The notes: generated from the letters alone by a model not told the origin. Positions 42,701 through 49,948 are shown, counted from the stretch's first letter. The stretch: 53,870 nucleotides of DNA from Treponema sp. (GCA_024402505.1 JAKSTP010000017.1:1-53870); one strand, 5' to 3'. Made by a program: numbers and translations.

Positions 42701-42746
42701 ATAATGTAAGCAAAATAAAAGCTAAAACCTGTTTCTTTAATTTCAT
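36747..42746 (-). CDS. ~2000-residue Ig-repeat surface protein with a C-terminal barrel
   Basis: This 1999-aa exported protein has a signal peptide (LAFILLTLCSAMVSA). At least nine bacterial Ig-like domains follow, recognised by recurring DDGV-x-VxxSLDNGxxW-type cores (VAKVEYSLDNGDTW, GIQKVQISLDNGNTY, IHDLLYSIDNGQNF) and closing TDxxGN turns. The last ~200 residues look like an outer-membrane barrel, ending in FSVGFRLSIF with a terminal phenylalanine. The ATG at 42746 is preferred over 42815 because GGGG lies six bases upstream and the signal peptide follows at once. It heads the string with the barrel, HD-GYP-like and DUF4015 genes. It could be an adhesin, an envelope scaffold or a polysaccharide-binding protein. 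Confidence 0.85.
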   Translation of the reverse strand: MKLKKQVLAFILLTLCSAMVSAHGKKDTEAKDVQNMNSWTETFDLEGKKKGKYNIMITAKDKGGNTYVEGPHNIFVDPDSDLCIPGITNPYPNMRVVGNLNIVGTCVDDDGVDHIDLILDGDESNPIRAEGAEFWSYYLDTRDLEEGPHTVKVIGYDINGLRGKTTELTWQLDRRQPVTSIKDKTMGVLVSGSTHFVGRVEDGNGIHDLLYSIDNGQNFIPVKINNNVKGRFATFDIVVNTKEFKDGPAVIWFKATDNATSTGIYSFLYFIDNTKPDVKIVSPTPDREVNGKFSIAGYAKDIMGITSLTWTYGNEKGEIELIPGNPYWCLNFDATNAKEKSQKFTIKAQDVAGNIVEVSQNIKINAESDKPVVTIENPVAARSYFNDEPLYIRGLATDDDGVRSVRMTLDGANEQAVETRGSFYFELPKNSELSTGKHKVTVIATDINGVDGNPVTVEFVCQGEAPKFNGVTLTQGKDSQEWKNATEIHPESGSSLKFDISSTTGLKNVHTNWSWKKEEAIDQDVALKNAMSYSLVIPVTNDLPKGLSKLTITATDIYDRTTEYRTMVYITNTSEIKSDVPRVVFDDSRVDEEGRIVNDLNFPATGYVIGADIKKAEISPATKFASIETSGNQIRLVATEEKGTSEPVVIKVTTAKNDVIESRPLIFVNDTEIPTLDLEGLYQDGEYLSKTAFDLNAQDVKISGKAACSTGLMRVQYRLLSASIEMKAGIISAVKGTSVPADFTDVEIDDKGNFEFRIESDSLGMGAYLVEVVAESNAGMKKTAVVALDKIPELTEDAKGKMPVPKVPVVSWFDGIDVYARSISQVPGDDAFEHFPREEMIEGTNNLAWSAEDANGKITAGKFAAMKKPTLSANFVYVNDEEYLSGMTIVAKQAADAGKIVAYIDTGAVVSGVTYELSGDQVAGGDVKQTGAAKLIKPDPKGDNPTRWIAEIPLKNLSSRVTKVRMNVKAGGLEQSIWGTIRVVRTVDDLSKDDEEKVYTMAGTGVDFNSALNAYVLPANGEFYYYANLPLPVSAELVASTGDLSISQEGRLITLRANSDGTYNNVKVRVTDGLGDVYESAAFNFVKDSGAPELKIETPEMQQWLNNNVKLSGTVADTIGVAKVEYSLDNGDTWNNIDFTKANEDARGVTYSKDLEISHIPDGLVSIIVRATDLCGNTVTAYKAAYKDITAPEVTVVEPLNDDIVNGENLIVFEVKDNGMLSKAEYVAPDGKTRSELPIESNLVSVMIGTEEKPIDDTMSFVFTDEAGNKNEMIAWKFLIDNESDLPVSEIHVPEDNQVITRDFTISGVIYDDDGPSTIYYKLDDGPYKQIPEVGTSFSLDVPLSSMTDNEHTVTVYAVDINGVKGLETTRKFRISLEEPKGSVVTPTIDTSVRELITIKGVASDKNGIQKVQISLDNGNTYNDAIGTEEWSYTVDSRAIPGGTQVVFLKIFDNYDIQGLYSSLINIDNEAPVLHLELPKDDSTTTGRLFFSGYSYDNLEITSMYVTIRNMEQTGKAIKRDFKIDRVIGDTMDITDLPDGFYNVELSAEDKAGNKTNVSRNIHLEKNKEAATIDLLYPLNGEHKTGKFNIYGQAASEDIIQALHLYIDGKLIQDTRLTKSGYFKFELGPDSEISEGVHEYYVEATLDTGIKVKSRPQALTYSPFGPWITVDNFAYGDFATKRPYLRGEAGYSIAEDDLLMAKTKEASKEFKAAIAAKTVAKVEISFNNGKTFEPLSESGKWAYRIENEDMAEGAHFMVIRATMKNGETAIDRMVIQIDNTKPTVKLIAPTMGGRYNQELEFSGLSGDDIGLEEVEVKLRKGDKASYEVPSFIQGLYVDVNFWGATLFDIGAGLTFFDENVKLQFHWGQFTQAQRDTVSALLQRDLTESRYGGSNILGLKILANVSTIPFAYFLGHDWEWLYASIAIGANFSYFSDQGQILSALIGQLEFPRVHFAEVKAFSTISMYTEGAVWFIPSDVASDDIRRILPTFSVGFRLSIF

Positions 42747-42889
42747 ATAAACCCCTAAATTAGGAACATTTGAAAATACATTTCCACTTTTGATTATCGG
42801 CAGAAAACAGTGCACTCTTTAGTATAATTGCAAAAACCGAAAAAAAAAACTAATATTATAGAAGAATTTGAAGTTTTCAAGAGAATAGA

Positions 42890-43864
42890 ATGAAAAGAAT
42901 GAAGTTTTCCGGTTTTTTTTTCCCGTTTTTTTTACTCCTCACTGCCCTTTTTTCTCCTTCCTGTTCAGCAAAAAAAACTGAAAGAAATGACGGACTTCGC
43001 ATTGTAGCCGCAAACTTTGTTTCCTACGATTTTGCCCGGGCCATCTGTGGTGATAAAGCCAATCTTAAACTTCTTATAAAACCCGGCATGGAAATCCACT
43101 CTTTTGACCCTTCTCCAATGGACATCATAAGCCTTGAAAACGCCGATCTGTTTATTTACACAGGGGGCGAAAGTGATGAATGGGCCCAGAAAATTCTTTC
43201 ATCCATGAAAAATCCTCCAAAAAAACTTTTTCTGCTGGTAGAAAACGCTGAAGTTCTGGAAGAAGAAATTGTTGAAGGCATGGAAAGTGAAGAAGAAGAT
43301 GACGAAATTGACGACGGCAAAAGTTTATCGGAATATGAAATTGATGAACATGTGTGGACATCTCCCAAAAATGCATGCCGAATTATAAAAGCCCTTGAAA
43401 AGGTAATTTCTAATCTGGACGCCCAGAACGCTGCCGTTTATGAACAGAATGCCGCTCTTTACATCAGCGAAATCCAGAAGGTTTCAGAAAAAATTTCGGC
43501 TGTGCTTTCAAAAAAAGAAAATCCATTTATTGTTATGGGTGACCGTTTTCCTCTCCGATACTTTGTAGAAGAATTCGGCATTTCCTACCGGGCTGCATTC
43601 CCTGGCTGCAGTTCTGCCGTTGAAGCAAGTCCCCAGACCATTGCCTATCTTATTGATATGGTAAAGGCTCAAAATCTTCCTGCAGTTTTTACAATCGAAC
43701 TTTCAAATCAGAAGATTGCCAGAGCTATTGCTGAAGCTTCGGGTACAAAGGTGATTGAACTGAACGCCTGCCACAATCTTACAAAAGCCCAGTTCGACAA
43801 TGGCTTTACCTACCTTGATTCACTTGAACAGAATCTCCACGCTCTGGAAGAAGGACTTAAATAA
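42890..43864 (+). CDS. znuA: Metal-binding lipoprotein of a zinc/manganese ABC transporter
   Basis: This 324-aa substrate-binding protein of the cluster-9 (ZnuA/TroA/PsaA) group has a signal and a possible lipobox, LFSPSC, with cysteine 25. Metal-ligand candidates are H70 (GMEIHSFDPSP), H154 (EIDEHVWTSP), and late E/D residues near FPGCSSAVEASP. An acidic loop (residues 123-143, EEEIVEGMESEEEDDEIDDGK) replaces the histidine-rich loop of many ZnuA proteins. It heads the cluster with the ATPase and permease and would deliver Zn2+ or Mn2+. Which metal cannot be read from the sequence. The symbol is by similarity of type only. Confidence 0.82.
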   Translation: MKRMKFSGFFFPFFLLLTALFSPSCSAKKTERNDGLRIVAANFVSYDFARAICGDKANLKLLIKPGMEIHSFDPSPMDIISLENADLFIYTGGESDEWAQKILSSMKNPPKKLFLLVENAEVLEEEIVEGMESEEEDDEIDDGKSLSEYEIDEHVWTSPKNACRIIKALEKVISNLDAQNAAVYEQNAALYISEIQKVSEKISAVLSKKENPFIVMGDRFPLRYFVEEFGISYRAAFPGCSSAVEASPQTIAYLIDMVKAQNLPAVFTIELSNQKIARAIAEASGTKVIELNACHNLTKAQFDNGFTYLDSLEQNLHALEEGLK

Positions 43865-43916
43865 AAAACTGTCATGCTGAACGTGATTCAGCATCTAATA
43901 ATCCAGGTAGAGATCC

Positions 43917-44022
43917 TGAAACAAGTTCAGGATGACATATCGGTTGTTCAGGATGACATATCGATTGTTCAGGATGACATATCGGTTGTTCAGGATGACA
44001 TATCGGTTGTTCAGGATGACGG
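43917..44022. repeat. Five tandem 21-bp repeats between znuA and znuC
   Basis: CAGGATGACATATCGGTTG recurs with 21-bp spacing at 43928, 43949, 43970, 43991 and 44012 with minor changes. It is flanked by GATCCTGAAACAAGTTCAGG, a related inverted element. The array fits the same CATCCTGA-type family as the array at 28540. It lies just upstream of the znuC promoter. Confidence 0.85.
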
Positions 44023-44047
44023 TTTGGCAGAATGACTTTTTTTCTGA

Positions 44048-44053
44048 TATAAT
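44048..44053 (+). promoter_or_regulatory. Extended -10 box (TGA-TATAAT) of znuC, leaderless start
   Basis: TGA-TATAAT ends six bases (CAAAAT) before the ATG at 44060. TTGGCA lies 18 bp upstream. The ATPase and permease would thus have a transcript separate from znuA. Confidence 0.6.
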
Positions 44054-44059
44054 CAAAAT

Positions 44060-44947
44060 ATGACTCTTGTTTCATGCAAAAACGTAAGTGTAAAATACGG
44101 TTCCTACACCGCTGTTTCCAATGTTTCCTTTGATCTTCACGAAGGCGAATACCTTTGTATTGTTGGGGCAAACGGATCAGGAAAATCTACCCTTGTAAAA
44201 TCCATTCTGGGACTGGAAAAACCTTCCCAAGGGGAAATCATCTGTCAGAAAAAAGGCACCGGCTATTTAAGCCAGCAGAGCTCCGTTCACAGAGATTTTC
44301 CTGCCACAGTAGAAGAAGTGGTTCTTTCGGGGGTTCTTGCAGCGCGAAAAGGTCTTTCAAAATACAACCCTTTTTACACAAAAAGTGAACGACATCTTGC
44401 ATCAGAAAAAATTGAAGAGCTTGGTATTGAAAAAATCAGGATGAAATCCTTTCAGGAACTTTCCGGCGGACAGATGCAGCGGGTTCTTCTGGCCCGTGCT
44501 CTCTGCGCTTCAGACAATCTTCTTGTTCTTGACGAACCTGTAAACGGTCTGGATCCTGTTGTAACCGACGAACTTTACGCACTGGTAAGAAAACTGAACA
44601 GGGAAAATAAAGTGGCCATCATTATGGTAAGCCACGACATCCACCGTGCAGTACTCAACGCCACTCACATTCTGCACATGGACGGATCTCCCCTTTTCTA
44701 CGGAACTTCCCAAGAATACCAGAAAACTTCTTATTTCAACACCATGAGCGAAGTGGAAACCTGTTCTACCCACGCCTGCAATCACTGCGGTTCCGACTGC
44801 AAGGCTTCCCACATTTACAAATCCCGCATCGTTTTCAAGGCATCAAATCCTCTTCTGAAGGAAACTGTTTACATCGAAAAATATCCTGATTCCTATAATC
44901 CGGAAACCGATACAGGCCACATTACATCAACAGAAGGAGACAGATAA
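44060..44947 (+). CDS. znuC: Metal ABC transporter ATP-binding protein
   Basis: This 295-aa ATPase has Walker A GANGSGKST, the Q-loop LSQQSS, the signature LSGGQMQRVLLARAL, Walker B LLVLDEP and the switch histidine in MVSHDIHR. A C-terminal extension of ~60 residues carries CSTHACNHCGSDCKASH, a cluster of four Cys and two His that could bind the transported metal or regulate the ATPase. The gene starts in a leaderless manner and ends with an overlap into the permease ATG (TAATG). Together with the permease it powers zinc or manganese import. Confidence 0.88.
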   Translation: MTLVSCKNVSVKYGSYTAVSNVSFDLHEGEYLCIVGANGSGKSTLVKSILGLEKPSQGEIICQKKGTGYLSQQSSVHRDFPATVEEVVLSGVLAARKGLSKYNPFYTKSERHLASEKIEELGIEKIRMKSFQELSGGQMQRVLLARALCASDNLLVLDEPVNGLDPVVTDELYALVRKLNRENKVAIIMVSHDIHRAVLNATHILHMDGSPLFYGTSQEYQKTSYFNTMSEVETCSTHACNHCGSDCKASHIYKSRIVFKASNPLLKETVYIEKYPDSYNPETDTGHITSTEGDR

Positions 44948-45753
44948 TGGCATCACTTTTCGCATATGATTTTATTGTCCGGGCCCTGATGGCAGGAAGT
45001 CTTGTTTCCCTTTGCGCTGCCCTTCTTGGTGTTACCCTGGTTTTAAAACGTTACTCCATGATTGGTGACGGATTAAGTCACGTAGGATTTGGCACACTGG
45101 CAATTGCCATGGCACTGAATTTAAGCCCTCTTCTTGTAAGTCTGCCTGTTTCCATTCTGGCTGCTTTTTTCCTTCTGCGCCTTTCTTCATCAGAAAAAGG
45201 TCTTAAAGGTGATTCAGCCATTGCCCTCATTTCCTCCAGCGCCCTTGCCATAGGAATTCTTGTAAGCAGTGCCGTAAGCGGACTCAACACCGACGTAACA
45301 GCCTATCTTTTTGGATCCATTCTTGCCCTTGGAAAAAACGATGTAATCATTTCGGTGGTTTTGAGCATCGTGGTCCTTCTGCTTTTCATTCTTTGCTACA
45401 GAAACATTTTCATGGTAACTTTTGATCCAAATTTTGCTACCTCAGCTGGAATCAAATCTGCAAATTACGACCGCCTCATTGCACTTCTTACTGCCCTTAC
45501 AGTTGTAATCGGCATGCGTCTTATGGGTGCCATGATGATCTCAAGTCTTATCATTTTCCCAGCCCTTACTTCCATGCGGGTTTGCAAAAGCTTCTTTGCC
45601 GTAACCCTTGTGTCTGCATTGCTCAGCGTAATCTGCTTTTTTGCAGGTATTACAGTGTCTTTCTTCTTCAGTCTGCCTGCAGGTGCCAGCATTGTTGTGG
45701 TAAATCTTGTGGCCTTCCTGATTGCCGCCGTTATTGGAAAAATCAGGGGATAA
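44947..45753 (+). CDS. znuB: Metal ABC transporter permease
   Basis: This 268-aa polytopic membrane protein of the ZnuB/TroC group has about eight TM helices with conserved GDGLSHVGFGTLAI near residue 41 and LMGAMMISSLIIFPAL near 195, the substrate path of the family. It overlaps the ATPase stop by two bases. It completes the znuA-C-B cluster. Specificity for Zn2+ or Mn2+ cannot be told apart. Confidence 0.9.
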   Translation: MASLFAYDFIVRALMAGSLVSLCAALLGVTLVLKRYSMIGDGLSHVGFGTLAIAMALNLSPLLVSLPVSILAAFFLLRLSSSEKGLKGDSAIALISSSALAIGILVSSAVSGLNTDVTAYLFGSILALGKNDVIISVVLSIVVLLLFILCYRNIFMVTFDPNFATSAGIKSANYDRLIALLTALTVVIGMRLMGAMMISSLIIFPALTSMRVCKSFFAVTLVSALLSVICFFAGITVSFFFSLPAGASIVVVNLVAFLIAAVIGKIRG

Positions 45754-45778
45754 TTTTTAGAACAGCAGGACATAATTT

Positions 45779-47878
45779 ATGGAATTCATTGAAGAAAACG
45801 GTTCGCTTGTAATCAAAAACGGAAGTGCAAAAACCATTCTCAGCCCATGGGGAAAAGATTCCATCCGGGTACAGCACTCAGAAGAATATAATTTTGACAA
45901 AAGTCTCTGGGCCCTGGAAGAAGAGGTTAAAAATTCTGGCAGTAAAATCGAAATCACCGAAATTGAAGTTTCTGAACCATGGCATGTCCATTACGAAAAT
46001 CCTGAAAGTCATGTTCAAAAGGTAAAAACCGCCAGCCTTACAAACGGAAAGCTCACTGCCCGTGTTAATTTTGAAGGCTGGATCAGTTTCTGGGATGGCG
46101 AAAAGGAGCTTTTTTCTGAAGCATGGCAAAACCGATGGCGTATTGACCGATACTGTGCTCCATTAAATACAGCGGGTCGGGAACTAAAGGCAAATCCTCT
46201 TACAGGGGATTTTAAAGCTACTGCCCGTTTTGAAGCCTACGACGACGAAGTAATCTACGGTATGGGACAGTATCAGGACAGTCACCTTAATAAAAAAGGC
46301 TGTGTTCTTGAACTGGCCCACAGAAATTCCCAGGCTAGCGTTCCCTTCTTTGTTTCAAGCAGAGGTTACGGATTTTTATGGAACAATCCTGCCATTGGAA
46401 CCGCCTCTTTTGGGAAAAACGGAACCACCTGGACTGCAGAACGCACCAGAAAAATTGACTACTGGGTAACCTGCGGCTCTCCTTCCGAAATCCACGAAAA
46501 TTACACCGCCGTAACAGGCCGCACTCCAATGATGGAAGATTTTGCCATGGGCTTCTGGCAGTGCAAGCTCCGTTACCAGAATCAGGACGAAGTGCTTAAT
46601 GTAGCCCGTGAATATAAAAAACGTGGTCTTCCACTGGACGTAATTGTAATCGACTTTTTTCACTGGACCATACAGGGCGATTTTAAATTTGATCCCGAAG
46701 ACTGGCCTGATCCTGAAAAAATGGTAAAAGAACTTGGGGAGCTTGGTGTAAAGGTTATGGTTTCTGTCTGGCCAACCATTGATGAACGAAGCGAAAATTT
46801 TGAGCACATGGCCCGGGAAGGACTTCTCATTGGTTTTGATAAAGGCAAAGGATTCAATATGGACTGGATGGGAAACACTGTTTTCTACGATACCACAAAT
46901 CCTGCCGCTCAAAAATTTGTCTGGGAAAAATGCAAGGAAAACTACTTCAAAAAGGGCATCAATCTTTTCTGGCTTGATGAAGCTGAACCTGAATACGGCA
47001 TTTACGATTTTGAAAAATACAGCTATTTCGCCGGTCCGGCCATGACCGTTTCCAATATTTATCCAAAAACCTACGCTAAAGGCTTTTATGACGGCCTTGT
47101 TTCGGAAGGTGTAAAAAATCCTTTAAGCCTTGTAAGATGTGCCTGGGCAGGGAGCCAGAAATACGGAACAGTTGTCTGGAGCGGCGACATTCACTCCGAC
47201 TTCCGTTCACTTCGGGACCAGATTCAGGCCGGTCTTTCCATGAATATGGCTGGCATTCCCTGGTGGACCACAGACATCGGCGGATTTTTAGGTGGCGACA
47301 TCTACGATGAATCTTTCCGCCAGCTGATTGTAAGGTGGTTTGCCTGGGGTGTTTTCTGTCCGGTAATGCGCCTTCACGGTGAACGCCCGCCATTCAAAGC
47401 CCCAGAAAAACCTTACCACACTGTACGGAGCTACCAGGTAAAACAAATGGAAAGTGGTCAGGACAACGAAATCTGGAGTTTTGGAGACGAAGCCTACAAT
47501 CTTATGGTACCTCTTCTAAAACTCCGTGAAAGCCTTAAACCGTATATTTCATCACTGATGAAAGCCGCACACGAAAAAGGCGAGCCTGTTATGCGCCCAC
47601 TATGGTTTGATTTCTCCAATGACAATGAAACTTTGAAGATTGAAGATCAGTACATGTTCGGAAAGGAACTGCTTGTAGCACCAGTTTACGAAGAAAATGT
47701 CTCCTGCAGAAAAGTTTATCTTCCAGTGCGAAATGACAACAAACTGTGGATTGAAGCCGTTACAGGAAAAGAGTACAAGGGCGGCCAGTATGTAGAAGCA
47801 GAAGCTCCTTTGGGAAAAATCCCTGTGTTCTATGCAAATGGAAGCAATGCCGGAGAAACAGTTAGGAAAGCATTTTAA
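45779..47878 (+). CDS. GH31 family alpha-glycosidase (alpha-xylosidase/alpha-glucosidase)
   Basis: This 699-aa enzyme has the GH31 catalytic motifs: INLFWLDEAEPEYG (nucleophile aspartate near residue 400) and VVWSGDIHSDF (acid/base aspartate near 470). An N-terminal beta-domain (GSAKTILSPWGKDSIRV) and the substrate-loop MAGIPWWTTDIGGF are also present. The pattern is closer to YicI-type alpha-xylosidases than to maltases, so xyloglucan or isoprimeverose breakdown is likely. No signal peptide is seen, so it is cytoplasmic. It follows the transporter by 25 bp but is not obviously linked. Its end overlaps the convergent FMN oxidase-like gene by 17 bp. Confidence 0.9.
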   Translation: MEFIEENGSLVIKNGSAKTILSPWGKDSIRVQHSEEYNFDKSLWALEEEVKNSGSKIEITEIEVSEPWHVHYENPESHVQKVKTASLTNGKLTARVNFEGWISFWDGEKELFSEAWQNRWRIDRYCAPLNTAGRELKANPLTGDFKATARFEAYDDEVIYGMGQYQDSHLNKKGCVLELAHRNSQASVPFFVSSRGYGFLWNNPAIGTASFGKNGTTWTAERTRKIDYWVTCGSPSEIHENYTAVTGRTPMMEDFAMGFWQCKLRYQNQDEVLNVAREYKKRGLPLDVIVIDFFHWTIQGDFKFDPEDWPDPEKMVKELGELGVKVMVSVWPTIDERSENFEHMAREGLLIGFDKGKGFNMDWMGNTVFYDTTNPAAQKFVWEKCKENYFKKGINLFWLDEAEPEYGIYDFEKYSYFAGPAMTVSNIYPKTYAKGFYDGLVSEGVKNPLSLVRCAWAGSQKYGTVVWSGDIHSDFRSLRDQIQAGLSMNMAGIPWWTTDIGGFLGGDIYDESFRQLIVRWFAWGVFCPVMRLHGERPPFKAPEKPYHTVRSYQVKQMESGQDNEIWSFGDEAYNLMVPLLKLRESLKPYISSLMKAAHEKGEPVMRPLWFDFSNDNETLKIEDQYMFGKELLVAPVYEENVSCRKVYLPVRNDNKLWIEAVTGKEYKGGQYVEAEAPLGKIPVFYANGSNAGETVRKAF

Positions 47879-48764
47879 GGGCCCGTTCTGCCATTCCTGT
47901 TTCACCCCCTGAACAAAGGGCTGTAAGGAAAGGACGGGCCGCAATAACCTTGTCTGCACCAAGGGCCAGGGCAGTTTTAACGTCCTCTTTGGTGCGGATG
48001 CCACCGTCTATCCAGATTTCCCGGCAGTACTTTTTAAGCTCCCTGGCATTTTCGTAAAGGAAATCTGCCGTAGAACCAACTCTGGTTTCCACTCTTCCAC
48101 CGTGATTTGAAATGTACACAACATCAGGATGCACTTCCTTTACAAGTTCCACATCTTCTGCAGTGAACACTCCTTTTATTACGAAAGGCACGTCAAAATA
48201 AGAACGGAATTCCCCTATGGATTCAGCATTTTTCTTTTCAAGATTTACAAGATTGCGCATGGTCAGAATATTGTAAGAATCAATATCCATGCCAATAAAC
48301 TCGGCGTAAGGACGAACCATTTCTACACGGCGGGCAAGTACGTCATTTGGATAAGGTTTCAGGAAAAAAGCAGCCTTTGTTCCAAGTTTTTTTACCGCTT
48401 CAACACCAAGCTCAAGTTTTTCGTCAGGGCAGCCATCACCTGCACAAATACCAATTCCCGCTTTAGTACAGGCAGTAAAATATGGCAGATAAAAATCGCT
48501 TTCCTTTTCAAAGCCTATGTTCTGAACAGCTCCTGTAACCGGTCCGCAGCGGAGAACATTTTTTGGCAGAGGATTTTCATCAAAAACAAAACCTTCTTTT
48601 ACAAGACGATTAAAATGCTCTTTCCATGCGGCACAGTTCAACTGAAAATTTCTGCTTTCAAAAACACCCCCAAGGCCTGGAAGTTCACCAACGCAGCCAA
48701 ATCCGTTACATGAGGCACAGAATTTACATTTGAATGATGAAGAACTAGTCACCGAAGCACACAC
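47862..48764 (-). CDS. FMN-dependent alpha-hydroxy-acid oxidase-like protein
   Basis: This 300-aa TIM-barrel flavoprotein has the LldD-type motifs ISNHGGRVE, IWIDGGIRTKEDVKTALALGADKVI and AARPF. It opens with a cysteine cluster, CKFCASCNGFGC, not found in classical lactate oxidases, which may hold a metal or iron-sulfur centre. Members oxidise lactate or other 2-hydroxy acids; the exact substrate is unknown. The start is uncertain: GTG at 48764 overlaps pfkA by 20 bp, whereas an in-frame GTG at 48752 overlaps by only 8 bp (GTGACTAG) and may be used through coupling. The end overlaps GH31. Confidence 0.75.
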   Translation of the reverse strand: MCASVTSSSSFKCKFCASCNGFGCVGELPGLGGVFESRNFQLNCAAWKEHFNRLVKEGFVFDENPLPKNVLRCGPVTGAVQNIGFEKESDFYLPYFTACTKAGIGICAGDGCPDEKLELGVEAVKKLGTKAAFFLKPYPNDVLARRVEMVRPYAEFIGMDIDSYNILTMRNLVNLEKKNAESIGEFRSYFDVPFVIKGVFTAEDVELVKEVHPDVVYISNHGGRVETRVGSTADFLYENARELKKYCREIWIDGGIRTKEDVKTALALGADKVIAARPFLTALCSGGETGMAERALKMLS

Positions 48765-49827
48765 CTAAATCACGTTCTGCAAGGAGCAGGGGATCATCAA
48801 GAGGGATAGGTTTAATCTTTCCTGCAACTTCTGAAAGTGGTGTTACATCAATTTTGCCGTCTTTCCATGCCACCAGATTTCCAAACTTTTTCTGGGCAGC
48901 AAGTTCAACTGCAGCATTTCCAAACTGGGAAGAAAGAATGATGTCATAGGCAGAAGGATCGGCACCCCGCTGAGTGTATCCAAGGATTGAAGCACGGGTT
49001 TCTTTTCCTGAGGCTTCTTCCAGTTCCCGGGCAATTCTTACGCCCATGCTTTCTGTAGCCTTTGCCCGAAGTTTTTTGAAAGCTTTTTTATCAAGCTTGC
49101 CTTCTTCTGTATCCATGGCACCTTCGGCAGCAACAACAACAGCATAATTTTGTCCTCCGGCCATTTTTTTCTGAAGGAATTTTGCCACCTTATTGATGTC
49201 GTAAGGAATTTCAGGCAGAAGGATTACATCAGCACCAGCAGCGGCACCTGCGTAAAGTGCAAGCCATCCTGCTTTGTGGCCCATAACTTCCACAACCATA
49301 ACACGGCCATGGCTTTTTGCTGTAGTACGAATCTGATTGATGCCGGTTGTAGCAACATCAATGGCAGTGTGAAAACCAAAAGTAAGGTCCGTACCGTAAA
49401 TATCATTGTCTATTGTTTTTGGAAGACCGATTACAGGAAATCCTGCGTCGGAAAGAAGACTTGCCGTTGTGTTCGTTCCGTTTCCACCAAGGCAGAAAAG
49501 GCAGTCCAACTTATTTTTTTTGAAAGTTTCTTTGATTGAATCAACAGGCATAAGTCCCGTTTTTGGATCCGGTTCTGTGGCTTTGAAAGGTTTTTCACGG
49601 GAAGTGCCAAGGGCTGTTCCTCCGCTTGCCAAAAGTTGATCCCAGTTGAGCTCTGTCATTTTGATAAAATCATTCTGAACAAGGCCTCTGTATCCGTTTC
49701 TAAAACCGATTACCTTTGCTCCGTATTTTTCTGTTGCTGTAATGCAGATTGCACGAATGGCCGCATTAAGTCCTGGAGCGTCACCGCCGGAAGTAAGAAT
49801 TCCAATATTTTTAAGGGAAGCTTTCAT
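48745..49827 (-). CDS. pfkA: 6-phosphofructokinase
   Basis: This 360-aa PfkA-type enzyme has SGGDAPGLNAAIR, RNGYRGL, LGTSREKPF and the active-site PKTIDND. The phosphoryl-donor signature is unusual: GGNGTN replaces GGDGS of ATP enzymes and GGDDT of pyrophosphate enzymes. Lysine in PKTIDND is the state usual for pyrophosphate forms, while the G at the key position is usual for ATP forms. So ATP or PPi cannot be decided. It commits glycolysis. Its mRNA is likely leaderless (TATAAT seven bases before ATG). The end overlaps the downstream FMN gene, which should be co-transcribed. Confidence 0.93.
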   Translation of the reverse strand: MKASLKNIGILTSGGDAPGLNAAIRAICITATEKYGAKVIGFRNGYRGLVQNDFIKMTELNWDQLLASGGTALGTSREKPFKATEPDPKTGLMPVDSIKETFKKNKLDCLFCLGGNGTNTTASLLSDAGFPVIGLPKTIDNDIYGTDLTFGFHTAIDVATTGINQIRTTAKSHGRVMVVEVMGHKAGWLALYAGAAAGADVILLPEIPYDINKVAKFLQKKMAGGQNYAVVVAAEGAMDTEEGKLDKKAFKKLRAKATESMGVRIARELEEASGKETRASILGYTQRGADPSAYDIILSSQFGNAAVELAAQKKFGNLVAWKDGKIDVTPLSEVAGKIKPIPLDDPLLLAERDLGVCFGD

Positions 49828-49834
49828 GTTTTCG

Positions 49835-49840
49835 ATTATA
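49835..49840 (-). promoter_or_regulatory. -10 box (TATAAT) of pfkA, leaderless start
   Basis: Minus-strand TATAAT followed by seven bases (CGAAAAC) and the ATG at 49827; no Shine-Dalgarno. No TGn extension here. A candidate -35, TACAAT, lies 17 bp upstream. Confidence 0.5.
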
Positions 49841-49881
49841 ATGGAAAAGGATGATTTATTGTACAGTTTTTTTATTATTTG

Positions 49882-49910
49882 TTGAAATTAGGCCAAATTT
49901 TCAGTATGTT
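49882..49910 (+). promoter_or_regulatory. clpP promoter
   Basis: TTGAAA (49882-49887), exactly 17 bp, TATGTT (49905-49910). This start gives a ~30-nt leader with GGAG before the ATG, unlike the leaderless genes nearby. Confidence 0.55.
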
Positions 49911-49948
49911 TAAAGTACTATTTTTTTATTTTTTCTAATGGAGAAACG

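Noticed and set aside
43872..44171. Minus-strand ORF with repeated HPEQPIC heptapeptides
   Set aside because: The 21-bp repeat is a multiple of three and gives a repeating translation by chance. It has no Shine-Dalgarno and runs into the znuC coding strand.
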